IMG/VR virus record: IMGVR_UViG_3300032235_000339
Location: 1-25,115 of that record
DNA: 25,115 nucleotides
From: a virus
Strand: one strand, 5' to 3'
Position numbers and translations under genes: made by a program. The notes beneath the pieces are model-generated. The model had not been told where the DNA came from. It saw only the letters and a list, made by a program, of their open reading frames with translations, and did no database searches. Within the stretch, counting starts at the first letter, position 1, and each line of letters begins with the position of its first letter. Shown here piece by piece: positions 13,674 to 20,577 of the stretch.

Positions 13674-13705
13674 CAGCATTTTATTTTGACCCCTATGGGC
13701 AGCGC

Positions 13706-13912
13706 ATGAGCAAAATCATGACCCATGCAATGCGCGCTGCTGGCCTGAATGATGTCACGCTGGCCGCGCTAATCGGCTGTTCGCAGTCGCATATCAACCG
13801 GATTCGGAACGGTAAAATGGTGCCGCGACGGGTGATGGCCAACGCTATCGAACGCGCTTTGAGCGTTCAGGGCTTGGCCGATGAACTAACCAAAAGGGAG
13901 CAAGACGCATGA
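13706..13912 (+). CDS. Cro/CI-like HTH regulator
   Basis: 68 aa from ATG at 13706 (MSKIMTHAMRAAGLND). The frame is open far upstream (to 13460), but upstream ATGs (such as 13664) lie within the operator and have no ribosome binding site. Residues about 16-42 (DVTLAALIGCSQSHINRIRN) form a typical lambda-Cro/XRE helix-turn-helix: L/A-A-x-x-x-G-x-S-x-x-x-I-x-R. No C-terminal peptidase domain, so it is Cro-like in size. A possible -10 box ends only about 7 bp before the ATG, so the mRNA may be leaderless. It overlaps the next gene as ATGA. Confidence 0.8.
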   Translation: MSKIMTHAMRAAGLNDVTLAALIGCSQSHINRIRNGKMVPRRVMANAIERALSVQGLADELTKREQDA

Positions 13913-14361
13913 CGCTAAAAAATTGGACGCCAGAGGAAGATGCAATTCTGACCCGCATGATGCAAGCCGGTGATACCTACGCACAGGTCACAGCCGCTTT
14001 GCCGGGCCGGAATATTTCAGCGGTCAAATGCCGCGCTTACCGGCTGAATTGTAGCAATACCCGCGTTGATGGGCGCTGGTATGGCAAAGCCGACGCCACG
14101 CTGCGGCAGATGTGGTCGGATGGCGCTACCATTATGGAGATTGCGGATCGGTTGGGCGTGGCCCACACATCGGTTCGCCGCCGCATTGAGCGTATCAATC
14201 TGCCTCCGCGCAAGTCAGCGGTTCGCGCAATTGGCACCGGCTGGGCTGCCAATGATCTTGCCATTGAACGCAGCATCCGCCAAGCCACGGCGGCGTTCGA
14301 GCGCCATTATCGTGACGTAGCAGACAAGCGGCGATGGCATGTCTGGAACTATGCAGCGTAA
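13909..14361 (+). CDS. Double-HTH regulator, SANT/Myb-like plus GcrA-like
   Basis: 150 aa. Residues about 4-45 (NWTPEEDAILTRMMQAGDTY, AALPGRNISAVKCRAYRL) have the W-T-x-E-E-D start and R-x-x-x-A-V-x-x-R-x-x-x-L end of SANT/Myb-like domains in phage proteins. Residues about 60-100 (ADATLRQMWSDGATIMEIAD, RLGVAHTSVRRRIERINLP) resemble the GcrA HTH, whose host version controls cell cycle genes in alphaproteobacteria. Likely a DNA-binding regulator that acts with the preceding Cro-like protein; the ATGA overlap suggests co-translation. A rho-independent terminator follows at 14369-14396. Target sites unknown. Confidence 0.75.
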   Translation: MTLKNWTPEEDAILTRMMQAGDTYAQVTAALPGRNISAVKCRAYRLNCSNTRVDGRWYGKADATLRQMWSDGATIMEIADRLGVAHTSVRRRIERINLPPRKSAVRAIGTGWAANDLAIERSIRQATAAFERHYRDVADKRRWHVWNYAA

Positions 14362-14368
14362 TGTTTTG

Positions 14369-14396
14369 GCGGCGGGCTTAAAAACCCGCCGCTTTT
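14369..14396 (+). terminator. Rho-independent terminator of the regulator operon
   Basis: GCGGCGGG (14369-14376) pairs with CCCGCCGC (14385-14392) around an 8-nt loop, followed by TTTT (14393-14396). It ends the two-gene rightward regulator transcript. The stem also encodes the last residues of the converging VRR-NUC gene. In the leftward direction no T-tract follows, so it probably acts mainly rightward. Confidence 0.8.
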
Positions 14397-14737
14397 ATGT
14401 GCGCTTCAATCTGGCGCTTGGCATCGTCTGCACCATAGCAAACCAACACCGTCTGGCCAATCGAAGCTAGGTAAAGGTGCCAGCTTTTTTGATCTGGCGA
14501 CAAGCGCCCGCCTTGTGAGCGTTTCATCTCAATCCACAAGCCCCAGCCAGGCACGAAAAGATCGGGAACGCCACGGCTAACGCCTTCGGCTTTCAGCTTG
14601 GCCGCAGTGGCGCGGGATCGCCAGCCGCCATTCGGGATCGCAAATATGCGAACATCGCTAAACTTGCGGCGGAACCAGAACACGACTTCGCGTTGCTCTT
14701 CATGCTCTGTCGGTAGCCGTTCCGCGCGCTCCTTCAA
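14378..14737 (-). CDS. VRR-NUC domain nuclease
   Basis: 119 aa from a TTG at 14737 that overlaps the previous stop (TTGA) with AGGGAAG upstream; the frame is open to 14887 but that stretch is covered by the preceding gene. The VRR-NUC (PD-(D/E)XK) signature is visible: IPNGG near residue 34, GVSRGVPDL with Asp59, E-x-K (Glu70, Lys72) in WIEMKRSQGG, and Gln83 in LSPDQ. Phage VRR-NUC proteins act as structure-specific endonucleases, often cutting junctions or flaps and used in recombination or DNA packaging. It is the last gene of the leftward replication-recombination operon. Confidence 0.85.
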   Translation of the reverse strand: MKERAERLPTEHEEQREVVFWFRRKFSDVRIFAIPNGGWRSRATAAKLKAEGVSRGVPDLFVPGWGLWIEMKRSQGGRLSPDQKSWHLYLASIGQTVLVCYGADDAKRQIEAHIKAAGF

Positions 14738-14946
14738 AACGGCACTTCCCTTGCCTGCACATCGTATGGATCGAACGCCTTCCAATCCTGACAGGCGCTT
14801 GGCGTTCCCTGAAATTGATCCGGTGGCGTTGCGGCGTGTTTGTGGCAATGGTTTGATTCCCGGTGAAAAAAGTTGCAATCCCAGCACAGTCTAGGCCGGG
14901 CATTTTCCCAGTCAATCAGTGCGGCTGGCTTTGCGGCTTGGCTCAT
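14734..14946 (-). CDS. Small Cys/His-rich protein (zinc-binding candidate)
   Basis: 70 aa from ATG at 14946, which overlaps the PP-loop gene stop as ATGA. It contains CWDC (about 21-24), then HCHKH (33-37) and a later Cys (CQDW), an arrangement suited to one zinc site. The pattern CxxCxFF, HC, C-x-x-W recurs in small phage proteins of unknown role encoded next to nucleases. Its stop overlaps the TTG of the VRR-NUC gene, so both are probably translated together and may work together; that is inference. Confidence 0.65.
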   Translation of the reverse strand: MSQAAKPAALIDWENARPRLCWDCNFFHRESNHCHKHAATPPDQFQGTPSACQDWKAFDPYDVQAREVPF

Positions 14947-15809
14947 GGCGCTTCTCCACACCACAGGCCACATTCGGCGTCCATGTCCGGATCGTTATCA
15001 AAAGCGCCAGCAAATATGTCGCCTTGGCGCTGCACAGCATCTATAATCTCTCTATATGTTCGATCTGGCCGAAACCTCGCACCGCTAGGCTTTGACGCCA
15101 GCGCCAGCGCCTCCATGTTCGCCCACCATTGCAATGTGCCAGACTTTGTGCGCTCTACTTCCATCAGCTTTGGACGCGCTTTCAAAAAACATCCGTCACA
15201 GTTGCCTTCAAATGGCAACAGTTGCAAATCAAAGTCTTGCGCCGCCCACCACAAGCGCACGTCACGGTTTGTTGTTCCAGCCGCAAACAGCGGAAAAACA
15301 CTAATCCAAGGCTCTTTGCCTTTAGCATTTGAAGCCTCGCCGCGCTCAACACGATGTGCTTCATCAGCGCGCAAACCGACCACATTTGTCCAACGCTTGT
15401 AGCATTGCGCTTTCATATAATAGCGCATCGGATCAATCTTTAATTCCGTGGTGCAAAAGCGCGTGACGCTATTTGGTAAATAATTCTTGCGACGAATTAG
15501 CGCCTCAAACGGCTGGCCATCTCGGCTGGCGCTATTGTAGCCGACAATATTAAACCGCGCAGCCATATCCTTAGCTTTTCGATCTGCCAATTCAACCCAA
15601 ACAATCGGCACGTTCCATCTAACGCTGCACTCATGCACGAAGCGCAGCGTTTCCTCACGCTCCTTGCCTGTGTTGGCAAAGACCACATGCACATCTTCCG
15701 GCATGGTGCCGCCGTGCGCTTGCAGGATGCGCCACAGCATATAGCCGCTGGTGCGCCCACCGCTGAACGAGATCAGGGCCGGGCCTTCTATCTTAAATGG
15801 ATCACTCAT
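14943..15809 (-). CDS. PAPS reductase-like PP-loop protein (DndC/CysH superfamily)
   Basis: 288 aa from ATG at 15809, which overlaps the helicase stop as ATGA and has GGAG 9 nt upstream; an ATG at 15815 is too close to that site. The PP-loop SFSGGRTS (about 14-21), shared by adenine-nucleotide alpha hydrolases, binds and adenylates or reduces via ATP/PAPS. FANTGKE (about 45-51) is another family trait. Cysteines at about 119 (CTTELKI), 204 and 207 (CDGC) and a C-terminal CGLWC could bind a metal or Fe-S cluster, as in DndC-type sulfur-transfer proteins. Phages often carry such genes; substrates are unproven. A role in DNA or RNA sulfur modification is possible but no Dnd partners are visible. 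Confidence 0.8.
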   Translation of the reverse strand: MSDPFKIEGPALISFSGGRTSGYMLWRILQAHGGTMPEDVHVVFANTGKEREETLRFVHECSVRWNVPIVWVELADRKAKDMAARFNIVGYNSASRDGQPFEALIRRKNYLPNSVTRFCTTELKIDPMRYYMKAQCYKRWTNVVGLRADEAHRVERGEASNAKGKEPWISVFPLFAAGTTNRDVRLWWAAQDFDLQLLPFEGNCDGCFLKARPKLMEVERTKSGTLQWWANMEALALASKPSGARFRPDRTYREIIDAVQRQGDIFAGAFDNDPDMDAECGLWCGEAP

Positions 15810-17386
15810 CCCCATATTCTCCCGATGATGCGATAATATTTTCCATCGCGTTTGTATGTTATGCAGGTTGGCGGTTTGCCACCGCTTAGGATTGCCGCGA
15901 CACCATCTAGCGTCATGCTAGGCTTAAGCGCAACGCGGGCATTGCTGGCAATGATGCCAAGCGTGGCCACCGCTTTCTCCCCGGCATAACCTTCGTGCGT
16001 CACGGTCAAATATTCTTTGACGCCAGGATCGGACAGAGCGCCATAATAGGTAACTTCGAGCATATCCTTGCCGCTGGTTTTGCTGGTGTGTTTGCGCCAG
16101 CGCCATGACGTGACAGGCATTTCGGACGGCGCAAAGCCCATGATGTCATCGTGGTGCAGCCGATAGGTTTTAGGCTCTGGCGCGGGAAACTCTGAGCCAC
16201 ACGCCGGGCAGATTTTGACGCTGGGATGGCATAGCTCATCGCAAAACTCGCAGACTTTCACCGGAGCTTCACAGTCGCCTTTGCCTGCTTTGGTTGGCGG
16301 CTGCACAGCAGTAATCGGGCCGTGTGTAGCTACAACGCCGGCAAAATCCAGAACAAGGCAATCAGCCTTGCCAGGCGCAACGCGAAGCCCGCGCCCTGCC
16401 ATCTGCACATAGAGTGCCGGTGACATGGTGGGCCGCAGCATGGCGATTAGATCAATCGCCGGAAAATCGAATCCCGTTGTCAGCACTTGGGCATTGGTCA
16501 AAGCCTGAATCCGCCCAGCTTTGAAGTCGCCAATCATCCGTTCGCGTTCCGCCTTTGGCGTTGCGCCTGTCACACAATCGGCGATGATGCCGCGATCATT
16601 AAGCAGATCGGCGATGTGCTGGGAATGTTCAATTCCTGTACAAAACAGCAGCCAATGTTTACGATCTGAACCAAGTGCCATGATTTCAGCCACAACGGCG
16701 GCGTTGTTGTCGTCGGTATCAACCGCCGCCTGCAACTCACTTTCGATAAATTCGCCGCCGCGTTTGTGGACGCCATCAAGATCAAAGCGGGCCTTCGTCA
16801 CCTTGCTGCGAAGCGTGGTCAAAAATCCTTTGTAAACCAGTTCTTCAATCGTCACCGGATCAATCAGGCCATCAAATAGCGCCGGCTTGTCAGTGATAAG
16901 GCCATGCCCCAAGCGATATGGCGTGGCTGTCAGCCCGATAATACGCAACGCCGGATTGATGGCCAGCAAGGCGTTTAGTAGCGTCCTATAACCGCCTTCG
17001 TCTTTGTGGCTGACAAGGTGGCATTCGTCGATAATAACAAGATCGACATGCCCCAGCAGCGAAGCCTTTTCGCGCACCGACTGGATGCCTGCAAACGTGA
17101 TCGGCTCTCCAAGCTGGCGCTTGCCAATGCTGGCGCTGTAGATGCCCAGCGGTGCGCCAGGCCAATGTTCGCGCATTTTCGCGGCGTTCTGTTCGATCAA
17201 TTCCTTTTGATGGGTAAGCATCAGCACCCGCGTTTCAGGCCAGTTTTGCAGCCCCTCTTTGCAAAGTGTAGCTACAATGTGGCTCTTGCCCGCGCCGGTT
17301 GGCAGCACAAGGCAGGGATGGCCATCGTTTGAGCGCATCCAATCGTAAAGATCGTCAAGGGATCGCCTTTGATATTCACGAAGCAT
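15806..17386 (-). CDS. Superfamily 2 DEAD/DEAH-box helicase
   Basis: 526 aa from ATG at 17386 (MLREYQRRSLDDLYDWM), which overlaps the upstream gene by 11 bp; the frame is open to 17422. Motifs: Q-like LREYQ, Walker A PTGAGKS (29-35), DECH (120-123), TATP (153-156) and QMAGRGLR (328-335), i.e. a full SF2 core of the RAD25/UvrB-like type. A zinc ribbon with CEFC and CPAC (Cys 379, 382, 393, 396) and a DNA-binding-like C-terminal domain follow. It probably opens or remodels DNA for replication-recombination together with the adjacent Cas4-like nuclease, a pair common in alphaproteobacterial phages. Confidence 0.9.
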   Translation of the reverse strand: MLREYQRRSLDDLYDWMRSNDGHPCLVLPTGAGKSHIVATLCKEGLQNWPETRVLMLTHQKELIEQNAAKMREHWPGAPLGIYSASIGKRQLGEPITFAGIQSVREKASLLGHVDLVIIDECHLVSHKDEGGYRTLLNALLAINPALRIIGLTATPYRLGHGLITDKPALFDGLIDPVTIEELVYKGFLTTLRSKVTKARFDLDGVHKRGGEFIESELQAAVDTDDNNAAVVAEIMALGSDRKHWLLFCTGIEHSQHIADLLNDRGIIADCVTGATPKAERERMIGDFKAGRIQALTNAQVLTTGFDFPAIDLIAMLRPTMSPALYVQMAGRGLRVAPGKADCLVLDFAGVVATHGPITAVQPPTKAGKGDCEAPVKVCEFCDELCHPSVKICPACGSEFPAPEPKTYRLHHDDIMGFAPSEMPVTSWRWRKHTSKTSGKDMLEVTYYGALSDPGVKEYLTVTHEGYAGEKAVATLGIIASNARVALKPSMTLDGVAAILSGGKPPTCITYKRDGKYYRIIGRIWG

Positions 17387-18359
17387 TGAACGCACCCGCC
17401 AACGCCTGCACAGTCTCATCAAGCAAGTGGCGTGATGTCAGCCCGCCAACGCCATTCCGCAGGCGTGACTGCCCAATCAGCCAAGTGACCGACAAGCCAT
17501 CGTCGCTGCCTTCCATCTGCCACGGCACAAGGTCAGGATGAAAAACGTGGTCGTCACAGCCATCGTATTGGGCATCAGTTGGAATGCTAGTTTCCCACCG
17601 GGCGCAGTGCCAGGTGCTATCCTCTTTCGGCGTTGCGTGGGCGCATGTGCGGCAATTCACTTCCTTCGTTGGCTGTGATTTATGGCACATAGCCTTTGCG
17701 TGACACCATGAACATTGATACCATGTCGGATCGGCGCTGATAGGGGGGGGTATCCTGTCGGCCAATGCGATGGCCCGTCCTTTGGCAATGGCAGCATCCG
17801 CAACATCTTTATCGAAGCGCACCCGTTCGCAGTGCAGCCGATCATCGTCTTTGCAGACCGCCACATAAAGCGCCCGCGTCAAGCCAAGCCCGGCCATGTA
17901 AACCTGCATCTGCACGAAGTGCTGCCACTTGGACAGGCGCACACCTTTAGACGCCAAATCGTCAAATGACTTTTTGCCATGCGTCTTAAACTCAAGCAGA
18001 TGCTCCGTCTTTGGCGCTTCGGGAATGCCAACGCCAATCCCGTCAATGCTGCCGCTAACATGCGCGCCAAAATCAACGCGGTTTTGCTGGCCATGCACAG
18101 CGATGCCCACCGCTTCCAGATCGGCAATAATCGTCACTTCCTCGCTATGGCCACGGCGAAACAAGCGCAGGATGCGGCCTTCAAACTGTTCGACAACAGC
18201 CCAGCGAAATGACAGCCAAAGCCACCGATCACAATGATGGCCTAGCAGGCTTGCGCCTAGGTGCTGGCGTGGCCGTTCCCGCTTGGCAGCGTGGTGAGCA
18301 TCTATCAGGCTTGCAACGGCACTTTGATCGGCTATAATGACTTCCGGCAGCTTTGCCAT
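17376..18359 (-). CDS. Cas4/RecB-type PD-(D/E)XK exonuclease with Fe-S cysteines
   Basis: 327 aa. Nuclease core: His71 (GHSEE), Asp106 (GSIDGIG), Glu123-x-Lys125 (LLEFKTH) and Gln150 (FVQMQVYM). Cys43 with Cys216, Cys219 and Cys225 (CSWCHAKAMC) match the four-Cys [4Fe-4S] arrangement of Cas4/AddB-type exonucleases. A C-terminal extension adds another CRTC, HC and GC set (about 236-268), seen in phage homologues. It likely makes single-stranded ends for the recombination system. A run of eight G (17743-17750 on the plus strand) encodes consecutive Pro codons (IPPPIS). The start has a GGAGGAG leader and a hairpin upstream. Confidence 0.85.
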   Translation of the reverse strand: MAKLPEVIIADQSAVASLIDAHHAAKRERPRQHLGASLLGHHCDRWLWLSFRWAVVEQFEGRILRLFRRGHSEEVTIIADLEAVGIAVHGQQNRVDFGAHVSGSIDGIGVGIPEAPKTEHLLEFKTHGKKSFDDLASKGVRLSKWQHFVQMQVYMAGLGLTRALYVAVCKDDDRLHCERVRFDKDVADAAIAKGRAIALADRIPPPISADPTWYQCSWCHAKAMCHKSQPTKEVNCRTCAHATPKEDSTWHCARWETSIPTDAQYDGCDDHVFHPDLVPWQMEGSDDGLSVTWLIGQSRLRNGVGGLTSRHLLDETVQALAGAFNAS

Positions 18360-18376
18360 GTGTGTCTCCTCCCGTG

Positions 18377-18420
18377 AACAACTTGGGGCCGGCTCATCAC
18401 CGGCCCCATTTTTTGTTGTT
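18377..18420. terminator. Strong hairpin with plus-strand T-tract, inside the leftward operon
   Basis: GGGGCCGG (18385-18392) and CCGGCCCC (18400-18407) form a perfect 8-bp stem with a 7-nt loop, followed on the plus strand by ATTTTTT (18408-18414). Outer arms AACAAC (18377-18382) and GTTGTT (18415-18420) can extend it. In orientation it is a rho-independent terminator for rightward transcripts, although all genes nearby are leftward. For leftward mRNA it forms a leader hairpin before the Cas4-like gene. Confidence 0.6.
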
Positions 18421-18925
18421 ACTTTGCCCAGGGCGGCTTTGCGCTAGCCGCAGCCGGTGCGGCTGCAGCCTTGGCAGCAGACGGCGCAGGAAGCCCGCCG
18501 CCAGCCAGAGCGCGATAACCGCCCACATCGTTGCGGGCTTGGCTGTAGCCGTGCGCTACATCATCCGGTGATGGATGCTTGATCTTGACCTTGATCTGCA
18601 ACTGCCCGCCGACAAGCTGGTCGCTATCTTCAAGGCGTGGCAGGCCAATGGCGCGCATGATTTCGCCAAGCTGTTGCCGGCCAATTTCCTCTGCCTTGGC
18701 AGACTGGTTGCGGATGTTGATCGCCGCAAATACCACCCGGCCTTGATGAGTTGGCCCGGTAATGTCGAGACGCAAATCAATCTTCGTGCCGGTGCCTGAC
18801 TTAGTTTGCCCGACTTCCGCCTTGGCGATCATGGCCGAATAAAGACCTTCCGGCAGCAGTTCATATTCGCCGCTGTTGCCGGTGGGCAGATCGTCGGCGT
18901 TAAAGCTTTCTCCGAGTGTAGCCAT
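18419..18925 (-). CDS. DUF669-like protein, candidate ssDNA-binding protein
   Basis: 168 aa from ATG at 18925 (MATLGESFNADDLPTG), with AAGGA 9 nt upstream; the frame is open to 19036 but this start is the typical one. The blocks FNADDLPTGNSGEYELLPEG, GLYSAMIAKAEV and GRVVFAAINIRN match DUF669 proteins. These are encoded beside phage recombinases and exonucleases and are thought to bind ssDNA. The C-terminus is Ala/Pro-rich and disordered (about 130-168), ending in KPPWAK. In this operon it lies between a Sak4-like ATPase and the Cas4-like exonuclease, which fits an annealing-type recombination module. Binding activity is inferred. Confidence 0.85.
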   Translation of the reverse strand: MATLGESFNADDLPTGNSGEYELLPEGLYSAMIAKAEVGQTKSGTGTKIDLRLDITGPTHQGRVVFAAINIRNQSAKAEEIGRQQLGEIMRAIGLPRLEDSDQLVGGQLQIKVKIKHPSPDDVAHGYSQARNDVGGYRALAGGGLPAPSAAKAAAAPAAASAKPPWAK

Positions 18926-18929
18926 TGTA

Positions 18930-19310
18930 TCAATCCTTTCGTGTGATGGTAAAGCTAGGGCGGCCGGGTGTGGATGTGATGGCATCCAACAGCGGTTCAG
19001 TGATAGTTGCAGCGGCAGCTTTCCATGCCGTCGCATTGATTTCCGGCTTCCACCGGAAAAGGCTGGGCAGATGATCGGCTAGGCCATGCTCTGCCGCCAA
19101 GGCTTGCAGCTTGTCGCTATCCACCTTGCGATTGATGCGGCCAACCACTTTTACCGCGTAACCGTCGCAGTCAAAGTTGCTGGTGCCATCCAAATTGGTT
19201 GGCAAAGCCAATTCAAACGCCATCGCATCTTCAAGATCACGGCGGGTTTTGATGGCGGCTTCTTCGATTGCCTTGGCGTTTAGCCACTGCTGATAAATTG
19301 GCACGGTCAT
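18930..19310 (-). CDS. Conserved phage protein of unknown function
   Basis: 126 aa from ATG at 19310 (MTVPIYQQWLNAKAIEEAA), which has GGAGG about 6 nt upstream and overlaps the preceding small gene as ATGA. The N-terminal helix (IEEAAIKTRRDLEDAMAFEL) followed by a beta segment (YAVKVVGRINRKVDSDKLQA) and a short FRWKPEIN motif is common in proteins next to DUF669 and Cas4-like genes in phages, similar to DUF7173 (number from memory). It could be a modulator of the recombination proteins. No catalytic residues recognised. Confidence 0.7.
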   Translation of the reverse strand: MTVPIYQQWLNAKAIEEAAIKTRRDLEDAMAFELALPTNLDGTSNFDCDGYAVKVVGRINRKVDSDKLQALAAEHGLADHLPSLFRWKPEINATAWKAAAATITEPLLDAITSTPGRPSFTITRKD

Positions 19311-19474
19311 TGCATAGCCTCCATGACAAGAGCGTAAGCGGTCACGGCAAACGTCACGCAGGCCAAAATGCTGCCCCATGCGGCGTCCACATGCCGATCA
19401 CGGATATTGCCGTTGATCACCGGGATTGAGCCGATGGCCAAGATGCCTTGCAGAATTGCTAGAGCGATCAGCAT
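19307..19474 (-). CDS. 55-aa membrane protein
   Basis: MLIALAILQGILAIGSIPVI starts an ORF of 55 codons plus TGA. It has two predicted membrane segments (about 1-20 and 34-50, AWGSILACVTFAVTAYALV) separated by a polar turn with NGNIRDRHVD. It starts 2 bp after the stop of the upstream gene and overlaps the next as ATGA, and GGAAGG lies upstream, so translation is well supported. A small two-helix membrane protein in a recombination operon is unusual; its role is unknown (possible superinfection exclusion or holin-like factor). Confidence 0.65.
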   Translation of the reverse strand: MLIALAILQGILAIGSIPVINGNIRDRHVDAAWGSILACVTFAVTAYALVMEAMQ

Positions 19475-19476
19475 GA

Positions 19477-19821
19477 TTACACCGCCTTCCGGTAACGTGG
19501 TTGCAGTCTTGCATGAGATTTAGTGGATTCGCTTCTGCCTAGACCGCATATTTCAATGTCGCCCGCTTTTAGTGCGCTGCGAATGCGGCTGCCAATAGCG
19601 CCACCCCATGCGTTATGATGATGCGGATTTCCGCAGCCGCCAAGCAAAGCAAAGATTCGGATTTCTTCGCCAATAAACGTGCGGCCATGCGGCACATTCT
19701 GCAAAAACACGTCAATTTGAGCATATGCAGACTGTTTCCATTCATCATCTGCGGCGTCCATGACCCGCGCAATGCCCGCATCTTTTGCGGCAATGCTGGC
19801 AAACATATCAACTTGCATCAT
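19477..19821 (-). CDS. Conserved small replication-operon protein (winged-helix-like)
   Basis: 114 aa. The start at 19821 overlaps the upstream stop as ATGA. The pattern NPHHHNAWGGAIGSRIRSAL (about 65-84), followed by GDIEICGLGRS and a C-terminal HARLQPRYRK, recurs in short phage proteins near replisome genes: a Pro/His turn, N-A-W-G, a helix, then a basic tail. It may be a winged helix. Function is not established as far as I know. N-terminal residues 1-45 are acidic and helical. It follows the Sak4-like ATPase directly. Confidence 0.7.
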   Translation of the reverse strand: MMQVDMFASIAAKDAGIARVMDAADDEWKQSAYAQIDVFLQNVPHGRTFIGEEIRIFALLGGCGNPHHHNAWGGAIGSRIRSALKAGDIEICGLGRSESTKSHARLQPRYRKAV

Positions 19822-20495
19822 GACACACTCCCAATTTTAGCAATGATCGCGCCAAGGTCTGGCGCTTCCCACTGGGCCAGCCTGCCGGAACGATCCTTAG
19901 CCTGCCAAAGCCCATCACTGTCGGTAAGCAGCGCACGATGGGCGTTGCCATCGGCATCGCGTTCAACACGCAGCGCCATGACGAGGTCGAAAAAGTAGGG
20001 CAACCCCTGTGTCAGCGACTTACCGGGCATGGAGGCATTGTAAAGAATGCGGCCCATTTCATCCTGTGACTTTTCCAGCTTGGCAGACATATAGACATGC
20101 TTGCCCGGCAGATCGCGAAAGGCGCGGATGAGTTCGTTCATCTTTGTGGACAACTCACCGTATGCCGCGCGGCCATCCTTGTTGGCTTTGAGTTCAGCGT
20201 TCAAAACCACTTCGGCAACTTCTGACAGTGAATCAATCGCCACTGATTGAAACGCCTTGGCTTCCTCGCTGCCAGTCAGCCACGCATAGGCATCATGCAG
20301 ATCGGCAAGGCTTTTGACTTCGATATAAGGCACGTCTGCACCGGCAATTGAAAGCAAGCCGGCTTCTGCACTGATTGCCACGACATTAGGCAAAGTCGGG
20401 ATCAAGCTGGTTTTGCCAGCGCCCGCCTGTGCATATACGCACATTTTAACACCATTGGCGGATAGGCCGCCTGTCCTCTTTAGGTTGATAGCCAT
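19818..20495 (-). CDS. Sak4-like RecA-fold ATPase (AAA_24 type)
   Basis: 225 aa. Walker A GAGKTS (25-30) follows VYAQA; Walker B-like VAIDSLSE has Asp87. Other conserved blocks are the AAFGELSTKM-like AAYGELSTKMNELIRAFRDL (about 109-128) and VYMSAKLEKSQD (133-144). These match the Sak4/phage AAA ATPases that stimulate single-strand annealing with a phage SSB. It is the first gene of the leftward operon. With DUF669, Cas4-like nuclease and helicase it makes a complete recombination set. A hairpin (20508-20538) lies just before its GGAG ribosome binding site. Confidence 0.85.
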   Translation of the reverse strand: MAINLKRTGGLSANGVKMCVYAQAGAGKTSLIPTLPNVVAISAEAGLLSIAGADVPYIEVKSLADLHDAYAWLTGSEEAKAFQSVAIDSLSEVAEVVLNAELKANKDGRAAYGELSTKMNELIRAFRDLPGKHVYMSAKLEKSQDEMGRILYNASMPGKSLTQGLPYFFDLVMALRVERDADGNAHRALLTDSDGLWQAKDRSGRLAQWEAPDLGAIIAKIGSVS

Positions 20496-20507
20496 TGTCT
20501 TTCTCCA

Positions 20508-20538
20508 ACACCGCAGTCGGCTAATCCGGTCGCGGTGT
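20508..20538 (-). promoter_or_regulatory. Inverted repeat in the leader of the leftward operon
   Basis: ACACCGC (20508-20514) is complementary to GCGGTGT (20532-20538) across a 17-nt loop. In the leftward mRNA it lies immediately before GGAG and the ATG of the Sak4-like gene. No U-tract, so not a terminator; probably a leader hairpin affecting translation. Confidence 0.45.
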
Positions 20539-20546
20539 GATTGAGG

Positions 20547-20577
20547 GCTTTACAGGGCTTCGCGGCGGCTGTAAAGC
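20547..20577. promoter_or_regulatory. Perfect 31-bp dyad, bidirectional promoter/operator candidate
   Basis: GCTTTACAG (20547-20555), 13 bp, CTGTAAAGC (20569-20577): perfect 9-bp arms with centres 22 bp apart. Because of the symmetry each strand reads TTTACA-N17-TAAAGC, a fair -35 box with a weak -10 box. It lies between the leftward recombination operon and the rightward HTH/primase operon. A dimeric or tetrameric repressor spanning two helical turns would suit the spacing. AAGCATAAAAA (20574-20584) at its right edge is shared with the other divergent region (13655-13665). Confidence 0.6.

Noticed and set aside
13460-13705. Upstream extension of the Cro-like ORF (150 codons)
   Set aside because: It crosses the antisense early gene, the operator and promoter-like boxes, and has no ribosome binding site. 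The HTH domain starts only after 13706.
14738-14887. Upstream extension of the VRR-NUC ORF
   Set aside because: The stretch is fully covered by the Cys/His-rich gene in another frame, and the TTG overlapping that gene's stop with AGGGAAG upstream is the more plausible start.
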